Shown: positions 30,830-39,099 of the stretch, one piece after another
Layout: the number at the start of each line of letters is the position of its first letter
Position numbering within the stretch: the stretch's first letter is position 1
DNA from: Ignavibacteria bacterium
GTDB lineage: Bacteria > Bacteroidota > Ignavibacteria > SZUA-365
Reading direction: 5' to 3'
Length of the DNA: 39,402 nucleotides
NCBI GenBank assembly: GCA_016720835.1
Contig: JADKJW010000021.1
Coordinates: 1-39,402 of the forward strand
Notes under the pieces: model-generated
What the model saw: the letters and a program-made list of their open reading frames with translations, nothing else
Database searches by the model: none
Told to the model about the DNA's origin: nothing
Translations under genes and position numbers: made by a program

Positions 30830-32404
30830 ATGAAATCATCACTCGTACTCGCGGCAATGGCATTCGTCCTCTGCTTCCTGTTCACACCGTCGACGGCGTC
30901 TTCGCAGAACGCGGGTGGATGGTGCTGGACAATGGAGTATCTCGAGCACCTGACAAAACTGGATCCTTCGCTCGATGCGAGAATGCGGGAGCAGGAGAAC
31001 GTCCTGCAGGAGAGCCTGCGCGACGCAGCGGCGCGCGGCCATTCGATGGCGAAAACCGCGCAGACCATCGTCATTCCGGTTGTCGTGCATGTCGTCTACA
31101 ACACCGCCGCACAGAACATCCCCGACCAGCGCGTGTTCGATCAGATCGCCATCACCAACAGGGATTATGCAGGATTGAATCCGCACTCCATGTGGTCGTT
31201 CCCGCATTCGCTCAAGGCGAATACGGACGTCCAGTTCTGCCTCGCGCAGAAGAAGCCGGACGGCTCCGCCACAAACGGCATAGAGCGGCGGTATACGGCA
31301 AAAACCATGTTCACTGGAGATTCCGTCAAGTACACGAGTCTCGAAGGACTCGATGCATGGGACCCGACCCTGTACATGAACATCTGGGTGTGCAACACGA
31401 CGGGTGTCTGCTGGGGGAAGTTCCCGGGCACTGGCGTGAACGAAACCTACGGCGTCGTGATGCATCACGGGTACTTCGGTCTGATCGACACCACACTGAA
31501 CATGGGGAGCGGAGGCGTCAATACGCACGAACTCGGTCATTGCCTCGATCTGCGGCACATCTGGGCCGATGATGGCACCGCCTGCACCGGCACGGACTAC
31601 GCCGCCGACACGCCGAATCAGGCCGGACCCACCGCCGGATATCAGTCGGGCCTCCTCACCGACGCCTGCTCGCCTGCCAGCCCCGGCATCATGTACATGA
31701 ACATCATGGATTACACGAGCGATCGTGTCACGGCCAACTTCACCCCCAATCAGAAGACGCGCATGCTCGCCTGCTTCGCGTCCCCAAGCGGGCCGCTGTT
31801 GCCGCTGCTCGCCTCCACTGCATGCATTCCTCCAACGGACTGTGAGGTGCCGACGGCACTGAAGGCCACTGCCATCACACGGTCCAAGGCCACGCTGAGC
31901 TGGACGGCCATGGTGAATTCGAACGGCTACAACATCCGGTACCGGAAAGTCGGCTCGAGCACCTGGACCACGACAACATCTGTCACGAACAGCAAGCAGC
32001 TCACCGGACTCACGAAGAACACCTATTACGAATTCCAGGTACAGAACAACTGCTCCATCCTCAGCCCGTATTCGGCGTCGAAGGTGTTCCAGACACTGAA
32101 GACGGGGGCGGCGAAGGAAGGTGAAGGGGAGGATCCGGTGTCGCCGGAACTGTTCGCCCTGTATCCCAATCCCGCCGCGGATCAGGCCACCCTCTATTAC
32201 ACGATGGCCGAAGCCGGGACACTCTCGATCAGCGTGACGAACACGCTCGGAGTGGAAGTCGATCGCCTCGCGCCGGTCTACCTGCAGGAAGCGGGAACCT
32301 TCATGTACCAGTTCCCTGTCGCACACCTTGCGCCGGGGGTGTATTTCTTCCGCGTCACCGCGGGCTCGACCAGTGAGACCAAGCGCCTGACCGTGCGCCG
32401 CTGA
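30830..32404 (+). CDS. Pappalysin-like (M43) zinc metalloprotease, Fn3 and T9SS domains
   Basis: 524 residues. Signal peptide MKSSLVLAAMAFVLCFLFTP (cleaved near ASS). A propeptide-like region is followed by the metalloprotease domain: IVIPVVVHVVYNTAAQNIPD, the zinc motif NTHELGHCLDLRH (His233, Glu234, His237, His243) and the Met-turn MNIMDYTSD (Met293). This HExxHxxxxxH plus Met-turn is the metzincin pattern; PVVVHVVY is typical of family M43B. Next is an Fn3 domain (PTALKATAITRSKATLSWTA). Last comes a T9SS type A domain (LYPNPAADQATLYYTM, LAPGVYFFRVTAG). Paired cysteines fit an extracellular location. ATG 30830 has GGGAGG eight bases upstream. Likely a secreted protease for nutrients or surface processing. 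Confidence 0.88.
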   Translation: MKSSLVLAAMAFVLCFLFTPSTASSQNAGGWCWTMEYLEHLTKLDPSLDARMREQENVLQESLRDAAARGHSMAKTAQTIVIPVVVHVVYNTAAQNIPDQRVFDQIAITNRDYAGLNPHSMWSFPHSLKANTDVQFCLAQKKPDGSATNGIERRYTAKTMFTGDSVKYTSLEGLDAWDPTLYMNIWVCNTTGVCWGKFPGTGVNETYGVVMHHGYFGLIDTTLNMGSGGVNTHELGHCLDLRHIWADDGTACTGTDYAADTPNQAGPTAGYQSGLLTDACSPASPGIMYMNIMDYTSDRVTANFTPNQKTRMLACFASPSGPLLPLLASTACIPPTDCEVPTALKATAITRSKATLSWTAMVNSNGYNIRYRKVGSSTWTTTTSVTNSKQLTGLTKNTYYEFQVQNNCSILSPYSASKVFQTLKTGAAKEGEGEDPVSPELFALYPNPAADQATLYYTMAEAGTLSISVTNTLGVEVDRLAPVYLQEAGTFMYQFPVAHLAPGVYFFRVTAGSTSETKRLTVRR

Positions 32405-32466
32405 AAATTTCCGCCGAGTTTCCCTCCCGGAAAACGATTCCAGACCGCTTTCGTATTCACGATTCC

Positions 32467-32493
32467 AACGGACGCGCCCTTCGCGCGTCCGTT
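32467..32493 (+). terminator. Strong hairpin after the metalloprotease gene
   Basis: An 11-bp perfect stem (AACGGACGCGC/GCGCGTCCGTT) with a 5-base loop, 63 bases after the metalloprotease stop. The T-rich run (GGTTGTTTTT) lies 8-17 bases further on, so termination is probable but not textbook; it lies just before the kinase promoter. Confidence 0.5.
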
Positions 32494-32502
32494 GCATATT
32501 GG

Positions 32503-32531
32503 TTGTTTTTCAGATACGATTATCGTAATAT
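32503..32531 (+). promoter_or_regulatory. Sigma70-like promoter for the Reg_prop/LytS kinase
   Basis: TTGTTT (32503-32508), a 17-bp spacer and TAATAT (32526-32531) followed by TCG. The -10 region, TAATATTCG, is identical to that of the zinc-ribbon gene. The predicted start site lies about 40 bases before the GTG at 32580. Confidence 0.5.
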
Positions 32532-32579
32532 TCGCGACAGCTTCAGCCCCACACCGCATTCCATTTTCCTTGAGTCACC

Positions 32580-35500
32580 GTGCTTCGGAGAGCTTCCCGG
32601 AGAATTCCCTGCAATCCCTGCCTGCGTCGGTCTGGAGCGCGGACCCGGCTTGCTCATCGCGCAGCCGGATTGTTCACGATCCTCGCCGTGATCGTTTGCG
32701 TCAAAGCGTCCGGGCAATCCTTCGTGCACACGCGGCAGCTCGACATGAGGGACGGGCTCTCGCATAACATCGTGTTGTGCGTGCTTCGCGACAGCCGCGG
32801 ATTCATGTGGTTCGGCACTAGGGACGGGCTCGACCGGTATGACGGGTACACCTTCCGTCATTCCCGAAGCAAACCCTTCAACGAGAACTCCCTTCCGAAC
32901 AACGTCGTGCTGTCGCTCGTCGAAGACCCATGGGGGTTGATCTGGATCGGCACCGACGGTGGAGGGTTGTGCGCCTACGACAGGACACAGGATACATACA
33001 CGCATTTCCATCACGACCCCGCAAACACGCAAAGCCTCGGGGGCGGCACGGTCTCGACTCTCGTGATCGATTCCGCGCGTACGCTGTGGATCGGCACCGT
33101 GGGGGGCGGGCTCTCCCGTCTGGATCTGTGCGCGTATCACAATCCGTCACTTCCGGCCAGGGAACGCGCGCGCTTCAGCACGGTCACAACACGCGGAGCT
33201 GACGGAAAGAGATTAAGCAGCGATGAAGTCCTTGGCTTGTACGTCAACAGCGATGCGTCGATCTGGGCCACGTTGAGCACGGGGAACTTCGACCGCATTG
33301 ACCTCCGGAGCGGCGCCGTCAGGACATATTGGCACACGCCGCCGTTCGGATATCGAAGCGACGCGCCCCCCGTCATTCGCAGCAGGGGAGTGCGGTTCTC
33401 CTTTCTTCCGATGGCTTCCCACGGCTTCATCTTCAGCGACAGGGAAAAGATTTTCGAGTATCGCAGCAGTGACGACCGGATTCACGACGTCGGCGCGCTC
33501 CGTGGGTCGAGAGCTGACGGTAACCGCGTCGTGATCGGGGCGAACGGCAGAATGTTGACCGTTCTCGATACGCGCGGGCTGCGCGTGATCGATGCCGACA
33601 ATGGCAGGGCGTCGCCCATCGCGGCCCATATCACAAACGCAGAATCATTCCGGACTTCAGATGGATTCAGGGTGATCGCGGTCGGGAAGGACCAGGCGTG
33701 GCTGGCAAATGGCAGCTACGGAGTGATCGCCTTCGATTTCTCGGAATCGCCGTTCCGTCAGTGTCTCCCCGATCCTGTGAGCGCCTCCTTCGAGTCACGC
33801 TCCGCCGTCCGCGCTCTCGGGGAAGATGCGCAGGGAAACATCCTCGCGGGTCTCGTGCATCGCGGACTCGGAGTGCTGGACAGGCAACACTCATCGACGT
33901 TTCACATGGTGAAACCGGACATCCTGCCGCTTCACGCTCCCGTTGATCTTGTCATCAACGATGTCTTCACGAAGCGCGACTCCGAAATTCTGCTCGCCAC
34001 ACGATCCTGTGTCCTTGAACGGCGGCGGGGCGTGGCGAAATACCGCAAGGTCGCCTTCGAGTCGAAACGGGACCCGTCTTCTCCTCCAGACCTCGTGACG
34101 AAGGTAAATCTGTTCACTGTCTGTGTCGACCATCAGGGCGCCGTCTGGACAGGAGGCGTTCGCGCACGGCATGGGATACTCATGCGTCGCGACACACAGG
34201 GGACGGTGGTCTCCTTCTCCGACGATCGCGTGTCATCTTCACGGAGCTTTGGAAGCGGTGTCTGGACACTTCTCGAGGACCGCGACGGGGTGATGTGGGT
34301 CGGTGCGCAGAACGGGCTGCATGCGTACGATCCGCGCAACGCGTCATGGAAGCACTATCAATTCGATCCGGCGGATACGGCGGGTCTGATCTGCAACGAG
34401 ATCTGGACCTTGCACGACGACGGACAACACACGTTGTGGATCGGAACCCTCGGGGGCGGTCTCGATGCGTTCGACAAGCGCAACGGGCGCTTCCGGCATG
34501 TCACGACGAAAGAAGGACTCGCGAGCGATCTCATACTCGGCGTGCTGGCCGATGCGCGCGGCCGCCTGTGGCTGAGCACCGGAGCGGGGATATCGCGATA
34601 CGATCCGCGCACCCGCGAGGTGATGAATTTTCGAGGCGGCGCCATCGAAGCCGTGCTGCCGTTTTCCTTCGGCTCGGCGCTTCGCGCGTCCAACGGCACC
34701 TGCTTTTTCGGCGGAAACTCCGGCGCGCTCGCGTTCCATCCCGACAGCGTCGACGCTCCGCGGACTCCCGCAAACATCGTCATCACCGGCGTGAACATTC
34801 CCGGTGTCCCTGTCGCGAGGGACATCTTCGACGGGGATCTTCTCGAGGTGCCCAATACTGCATATTTCCTCACCGTGGATTTTTCCTCGCTGGACTTTCG
34901 CAATCCCTCGGGCATGCGCTACGCCTGGCGTATCGAGGAACGCGACACTGCATGGATCCCTCTGGGCACCCAGCATCAACTGACACTCTCCGACCTCTCT
35001 CCCGGCCTCCATACCCTGCGCGTCAAAGGGGCGAACAGCGAGGGCGTGTGGAACGAACGCGGCGTGATGCTGCGCATCCGTGTCATTCCACCCTGGCACA
35101 TGACCTGGTGGTTCCGCGCGCTGGCGGGTCTGCTGCTGCTGTCGGTCGTCGTGGGGGGCGGCGTGCAGCGTGCGCGCGTCATGCACAGCCGGGAAAGGAC
35201 GCGGCGGCGGCTGATCGAAAGCGAATTGAAGGCGCTCCGCGCCCAGATGAACCCGCATTTCCTGTTCAACTGCCTCGGCGCAGTGCAATCCGCCATGCTG
35301 GGCAACGACATCGAGCGCGCCAACGATCTGCTCGCGAAAATCGCGCGCCTGACGCGCATGGTGCTCGAGCACTCCGCGCAGAAAGTGGTGCCGCTGGAGG
35401 ACGAGTTGACGCTGCTGCGCCTCTACTGCGAGATGGAGGCCCTCCGGCACGGCGACCGCTTCTCGTGGTCGGTGGATGCCGATCCCGCGCTTCCGCCCGA

Positions 35501-35852
35501 TCTGCCCATTCCCTCCATGCTCATCCAGCCGTACGTGGAAAACGCCATCCAGCACGGACTCCGTCCGCTGACGCGCCGCGGGCTGCTCCGCATCGCGCTC
35601 ACACCATCGGAAGATGGCGTGCAATGCGTCATCGAGGACAACGGCATCGGCCGAGCGGCCGCGATGGAGCAGCAACAGCAGCGAAGCGAGAAGCACCGCT
35701 CGATGGGGATGGAACTCACGCGGGAACGTCTCGAGATTCTGAATGAATACCGATCGCGGCGCATGCACCTCACCGTGACCGATCTCCTCGACGCGGATGG
35801 TCTTTCCGCCGGCACGCGCATCACCATCGTCATTCCTTCCGACACCGATTGA
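32580..35852 (+). CDS. Reg_prop beta-propeller sensor histidine kinase of the LytS type
   Basis: 1090 residues. After an N-terminal membrane segment (AAGLFTILAVIVCVKASG, likely a signal sequence), the periplasmic region is a two-component-regulator propeller: repeats such as LRDSRGFMWFGTRDGLDRYD, EDPWGLIWIGTDGGGLCAYD, HTLWIGTLGGGLDAFD and RGRLWLSTGAGISRYD. A Y_Y_Y domain follows (VDFSSLDFRNPSGMRYAWRI, LSPGLHTLRVKGANSEG), then one transmembrane helix (WFRALAGLLLLSVVVGGGV). The cytoplasmic part is a His_kinase/LytS domain (SELKALRAQMNPHFLFNCLG, phospho-His in NPHF) and a HATPase (SMLIQPYVENAIQHGL, EDNGIGRAAA). The start is GTG 32580, with no better in-frame ATG; a weak promoter lies upstream. 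The LytTR regulator gene begins 17 bases after its stop, forming a standard LytS-LytTR pair. Confidence 0.9.
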   Translation: MLRRASRRIPCNPCLRRSGARTRLAHRAAGLFTILAVIVCVKASGQSFVHTRQLDMRDGLSHNIVLCVLRDSRGFMWFGTRDGLDRYDGYTFRHSRSKPFNENSLPNNVVLSLVEDPWGLIWIGTDGGGLCAYDRTQDTYTHFHHDPANTQSLGGGTVSTLVIDSARTLWIGTVGGGLSRLDLCAYHNPSLPARERARFSTVTTRGADGKRLSSDEVLGLYVNSDASIWATLSTGNFDRIDLRSGAVRTYWHTPPFGYRSDAPPVIRSRGVRFSFLPMASHGFIFSDREKIFEYRSSDDRIHDVGALRGSRADGNRVVIGANGRMLTVLDTRGLRVIDADNGRASPIAAHITNAESFRTSDGFRVIAVGKDQAWLANGSYGVIAFDFSESPFRQCLPDPVSASFESRSAVRALGEDAQGNILAGLVHRGLGVLDRQHSSTFHMVKPDILPLHAPVDLVINDVFTKRDSEILLATRSCVLERRRGVAKYRKVAFESKRDPSSPPDLVTKVNLFTVCVDHQGAVWTGGVRARHGILMRRDTQGTVVSFSDDRVSSSRSFGSGVWTLLEDRDGVMWVGAQNGLHAYDPRNASWKHYQFDPADTAGLICNEIWTLHDDGQHTLWIGTLGGGLDAFDKRNGRFRHVTTKEGLASDLILGVLADARGRLWLSTGAGISRYDPRTREVMNFRGGAIEAVLPFSFGSALRASNGTCFFGGNSGALAFHPDSVDAPRTPANIVITGVNIPGVPVARDIFDGDLLEVPNTAYFLTVDFSSLDFRNPSGMRYAWRIEERDTAWIPLGTQHQLTLSDLSPGLHTLRVKGANSEGVWNERGVMLRIRVIPPWHMTWWFRALAGLLLLSVVVGGGVQRARVMHSRERTRRRLIESELKALRAQMNPHFLFNCLGAVQSAMLGNDIERANDLLAKIARLTRMVLEHSAQKVVPLEDELTLLRLYCEMEALRHGDRFSWSVDADPALPPDLPIPSMLIQPYVENAIQHGLRPLTRRGLLRIALTPSEDGVQCVIEDNGIGRAAAMEQQQQRSEKHRSMGMELTRERLEILNEYRSRRMHLTVTDLLDADGLSAGTRITIVIPSDTD

Positions 35853-35869
35853 TCACCGGCCCGACAGTC

Positions 35870-36631
35870 ATGACACCACCCCGCACCATTTCCACGGTCA
35901 TCGTCGAAGACGAACGTCCCTGCCAGGACGCCCTCCGCGCGCTGCTCGCGGGCGCATGCCCTGAAGTGACCATCGCCGCCGTGTGCGGCGGAGTGGAGGA
36001 AGCGCTCCGCGTCATTCCGCGCGTTGCCTGCGACCTGCTCTTCCTCGACATCGAGTTGCCGGACGGCATGGGCTTCGATGTGCTCGAAGGGCTCGGCGAC
36101 GCGGCGCCCCCGGTCATCATCACCACGGCGCACGACGAATTCGCCGTGCAGGCGATGCGCTGCGCCGCCATCGACTATCTGCAGAAGCCCGTGGACGCGA
36201 TCGAGCTGCGCAGCGCCGTCGACCGCGCGCTGCTCAAGCCCGCATCAGAAACGCGGACCCGTCAGTTGCGACTCCTGCGCGACCACATGCGGCAGGACGG
36301 CACGGCGATGGAAATCATCGCGCTGCCCTGCCTCGACGGCTGCCGCTTCGTCGAATTGCGCGACATCATCCGCTGCACCGCGCAGAGCAACTACACGGAA
36401 TTCCACCTGCGCGACAAAACCAGTCTGACCGTCGCGCGCACGCTGAAGGAGTACGACGAACTTCTCACGCCGGCGGGCTTCGCCCGCGTGCACCACTCGC
36501 ATCTCATCAACCTGCTGCATATCCGGCGCTACGTGAAGGGAAAAGGAGGCATGGTCGTCCTCGCCGACGGCAGCGAAGTGGAAGTGAGCGAACGGCGCAG
36601 GGACGAGTTTCTCGCGCGCATCGGCCTCTGA
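35870..36631 (+). CDS. LytTR-family response regulator
   Basis: 253 residues. Receiver domain at about 8-125, with the acidic pair in VIVEDERPC, phospho-Asp60 in LLFLDIELPDG, Thr in VIITTAHDEFAV and Lys106 in DYLQKPVDA. The LytTR DNA-binding domain covers about 150-250: LRDIIRCTAQSNYTEFHL, VARTLKEYDELL, FARVHHSHLINLLHIRRYVK, GGMVVLADGSEVEVSERRR. It would be phosphorylated by the upstream LytS-type kinase and bind direct repeats in target promoters. ATG 35870 is preferred to an overlapping TTG at 35849. Confidence 0.92.
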   Translation: MTPPRTISTVIVEDERPCQDALRALLAGACPEVTIAAVCGGVEEALRVIPRVACDLLFLDIELPDGMGFDVLEGLGDAAPPVIITTAHDEFAVQAMRCAAIDYLQKPVDAIELRSAVDRALLKPASETRTRQLRLLRDHMRQDGTAMEIIALPCLDGCRFVELRDIIRCTAQSNYTEFHLRDKTSLTVARTLKEYDELLTPAGFARVHHSHLINLLHIRRYVKGKGGMVVLADGSEVEVSERRRDEFLARIGL

Positions 36632-36746
36632 CGTCCGCACTTGCTCGCCGTCCGCGCGTCGTTGCTCATGCAGCGGCGCGCCGACTCGTTCGTGCTGTCC
36701 GCGCCCGTCGCCATCGGCTACATTGTCCCCCGCACACCATGTCCTT

Positions 36747-36769
36747 GCGCGGGGAAAGAGTCCCCGTGC
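36747..36769. other. Hairpin between the two regulator genes
   Basis: A 9-bp stem (GCGCGGGGA/TCCCCGTGC, one G-T pair) with loop AAGAG and no T-run. The 36632-36866 interval is otherwise free of support for a gene. Confidence 0.3.
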
Positions 36770-36866
36770 CGGCCCGCCCGACTCCGGAGATCGCGCCGTT
36801 TCGGCCGCCATTCCCGCTCGCGGTATCCCGGGCTTTCGAAGCGCGGTGTGTGCCAACCTCACGCAC

Positions 36867-37240
36867 ATGCGAAACACTCCGCTCACCTGCATCATCGCCG
36901 ACGCCGAACCGCTGACCTCCGCGGCTCTCGCGCAACTCATCGAACGGTATTGTCCGCTCTTCTCCGTTGCGGGCATCGCCGCGACGGCCGACGCCCTTCG
37001 CGCGCTCATGCGGGAGGTCGACCCCGACGTCGTCTTCTTCGACCTCGACTCCCCCGACGTGCTTCCCGTCACCGTCCTCAACGCCGCATCGACCGACCGG
37101 CCCTGGTACATCGTGTTACGACGGGGACCGAACCGAGACATCCTCTATTGGCCTCCCCGCGCACGATCGTGCTCCTGAAGCCCATCAGCGTTGCCGAACT
37201 TCGGGAGGTGGAGGAGAGGGTGGCGGGAGAGGCGGGGTGA
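36867..37240 (+). CDS. Stand-alone response-regulator receiver domain (one-base frameshift)
   Basis: About 124 residues after frame repair. It begins RNTPLTCIIADAEPLTSAAL (acidic pocket as Asp-Ala-Glu), has the phosphoacceptor in DVVFFDLDSPDVLPV and a VLRRGPNRDIL segment. It then shifts frame and ends RTIVLLKPISVAELREVEER (conserved Lys-Pro) and VAGEAG. One C missing in the CCCC run at 37155-37158 restores WPPPRTIVLLKP. No output domain follows the receiver. It lies downstream of the LytTR regulator and may be a phosphate sink or CheY-like partner. The conserved Thr/Ser position (RR-type) looks diverged, so it may be non-phosphorylatable. Confidence 0.6.
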
Positions 37241-37320
37241 ACAGATCTGCAGCAAGGAAGATGGTCAGCGACATGCGTTGACACTCAGCAATCATGTTCC
37301 CGAGTTCCAGGAAAGAATCC

Positions 37321-39060
37321 ATGCACCTCACCAGAGAATTCCGCCGCGTGACAGCACTCGCCGTGGCATGCCTCACCGGTCTGATGCTTTCGCCCGTGAT
37401 ACCGCTCGCGGCACAAGAAAACACGGAGAGTCCGTCGGCGATCCGATTATCGGGATCGGCGACGCTCACGGGCGACGTCTACGATTTTTCCTCGACACCA
37501 TCGGGCGCGGAGCAGGCGCGGAGACCTGTCAACTTGTGGCGGCTGATATTCAACCCGGTCATCACCATCGGCGATCTCGTCACGCTGCCCTTCAGCATCA
37601 TGGTGTCGTCCCGCGAGACGAACACCGTGACCGCGTCCGTTCCATCGCCCTCATTCATTCAGTTCCTGCAGAATCCGGCGAATAACATCGGGATGCTGAG
37701 CTTCACGCCGCGCATCGGCTGGGCGCAGGCGTCGCTCGGGAGCCACGTCCCGCAGTATTCCGAACTGTCGACAGGCGACGAGCAGATTTTCGGCGCCGGG
37801 CTGGAGTTGAAACCGGGCAGCTTCCGCTTCGCCGTCAACGGCGGCACCTCGCAGCGGGCCATTGAACCCGATTCCCTGAACAGCGTCAGAGGCGCGTATG
37901 CGCGGCATATGTATTCCGCGAAGATCGGATACGGGAAGGAAGACGCCTCCTTCGCGGACCTGAACATCGTCCGCGCGAAGGACGACGTGTCGTCGCTGGG
38001 CACGCGTCCGGCAGGCATCGACCCGCAGGAGGGTCTGGTCGTGACAGCAAATTATCGGATTGGTTTGTCCGATAACACGAGCGTCACCGGCGAGATCGGC
38101 GGGTCGGCGTTCACGCGCGATCTCGGCGCCGACATCGCTTCCGTCTCCAGCCCCGTCCCCGAGTCGGTATACAAGCACCGCATCTCGACGGCGACCGACT
38201 ACGCCGGCACGCTGATGTTCAACTATAGCGAGAAAGCGTGGGGCTTCAAGGCGGGCAGCAAGTACATCGGCGCGGGGTACTTCTCGCTCGCATTTCCGTA
38301 CATGCAGCCCGACCGCCTGGACTTCCTCCTTGCGCCGTATGCGAAGCTGTTCGAGAACACCCTGTCCATGAACGGATCCATCGGATACAGGACCAACAAT
38401 CTGTCCGAAACGAAGGCAAGCACCTCAAGCCAGCTCATCGGTTCCTTCACTGCCATTGCGATGGTGAGCGAGAATATTTCATTCAACACCCGCTACGCGA
38501 ACTACGGGATCAGGAACCGCATGCAGGTCGACACCCTGAAGATCGACATGGTGACGAATTCGTTCAGCCTCTCGCCGAGTTTCAACATCCCGACGACGGC
38601 GTTGATCAATACCATCCCCCTGAGCTGGTCGCTTGATGCCTACAACGAAGTCAACACCATGACGCAGCGTGAAATGACGAACAACACGCAGAGTTACATG
38701 GGCATGTACATGGCCTCGTTCATCGAGATTCCGCTGTCGAGCACGCTGACGGTCAGTTACATGACGAACGATGTGCCGGATGCGGAACTCGAATTGTTGA
38801 GCGCCTCGGCGGGCCTTTCGTACCGGCTGCTGGAGAATGCCGTGCGTCCCTCGCTGAATGTCACATGGTCGCAGAATTCCATGGCCTCCTTCACGCCGGA
38901 CGAACAGTTTCTCGTCCGGGTCGGAGCGGAGTGGAGCATCACGCCGTCGCTGACGTTCACTCTCGCCGCAACCTCCAACAGCTACCGCTACGGCACCTCG
39001 CGCCCGGACGTGTCGTTCCGTGAAACGTTCCTGGAGACATCATTGTCCATGAGTTTCTGA
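37321..39060 (+). CDS. Beta-barrel outer-membrane protein, function unknown
   Basis: 579 residues from ATG 37321, chosen because AGGAAAG lies just upstream and a signal peptide follows (HLTREFRRVTALAVACLTGL, cleaved near LAA-QE). The mature protein is a long run of alternating, aromatic-capped beta strands (GSIGYRTNNLSE, ISFNTRYANYGIRN, SLSPSFNIPTTALI, LTVSYMTNDVPDAE, PSLTFTLAATSNSYRY), and it ends LETSLSMSF with the terminal Phe used by the BAM machinery. No known family is recognised. Clean SD and coding signal throughout. It is followed after 39 bases by another exported protein, so the two may form one surface operon. Confidence 0.7.
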   Translation: MHLTREFRRVTALAVACLTGLMLSPVIPLAAQENTESPSAIRLSGSATLTGDVYDFSSTPSGAEQARRPVNLWRLIFNPVITIGDLVTLPFSIMVSSRETNTVTASVPSPSFIQFLQNPANNIGMLSFTPRIGWAQASLGSHVPQYSELSTGDEQIFGAGLELKPGSFRFAVNGGTSQRAIEPDSLNSVRGAYARHMYSAKIGYGKEDASFADLNIVRAKDDVSSLGTRPAGIDPQEGLVVTANYRIGLSDNTSVTGEIGGSAFTRDLGADIASVSSPVPESVYKHRISTATDYAGTLMFNYSEKAWGFKAGSKYIGAGYFSLAFPYMQPDRLDFLLAPYAKLFENTLSMNGSIGYRTNNLSETKASTSSQLIGSFTAIAMVSENISFNTRYANYGIRNRMQVDTLKIDMVTNSFSLSPSFNIPTTALINTIPLSWSLDAYNEVNTMTQREMTNNTQSYMGMYMASFIEIPLSSTLTVSYMTNDVPDAELELLSASAGLSYRLLENAVRPSLNVTWSQNSMASFTPDEQFLVRVGAEWSITPSLTFTLAATSNSYRYGTSRPDVSFRETFLETSLSMSF

Positions 39061-39099
39061 CCCGATACACCCATTCGATCGCAACCGGAGGCACGTCAT

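Noticed and set aside
37278..37306. TTGACA at 37278 as a promoter for the barrel protein
   Set aside because: The -35 hexamer is perfect, but no acceptable -10 lies 16-18 bases downstream (CGAGTT).
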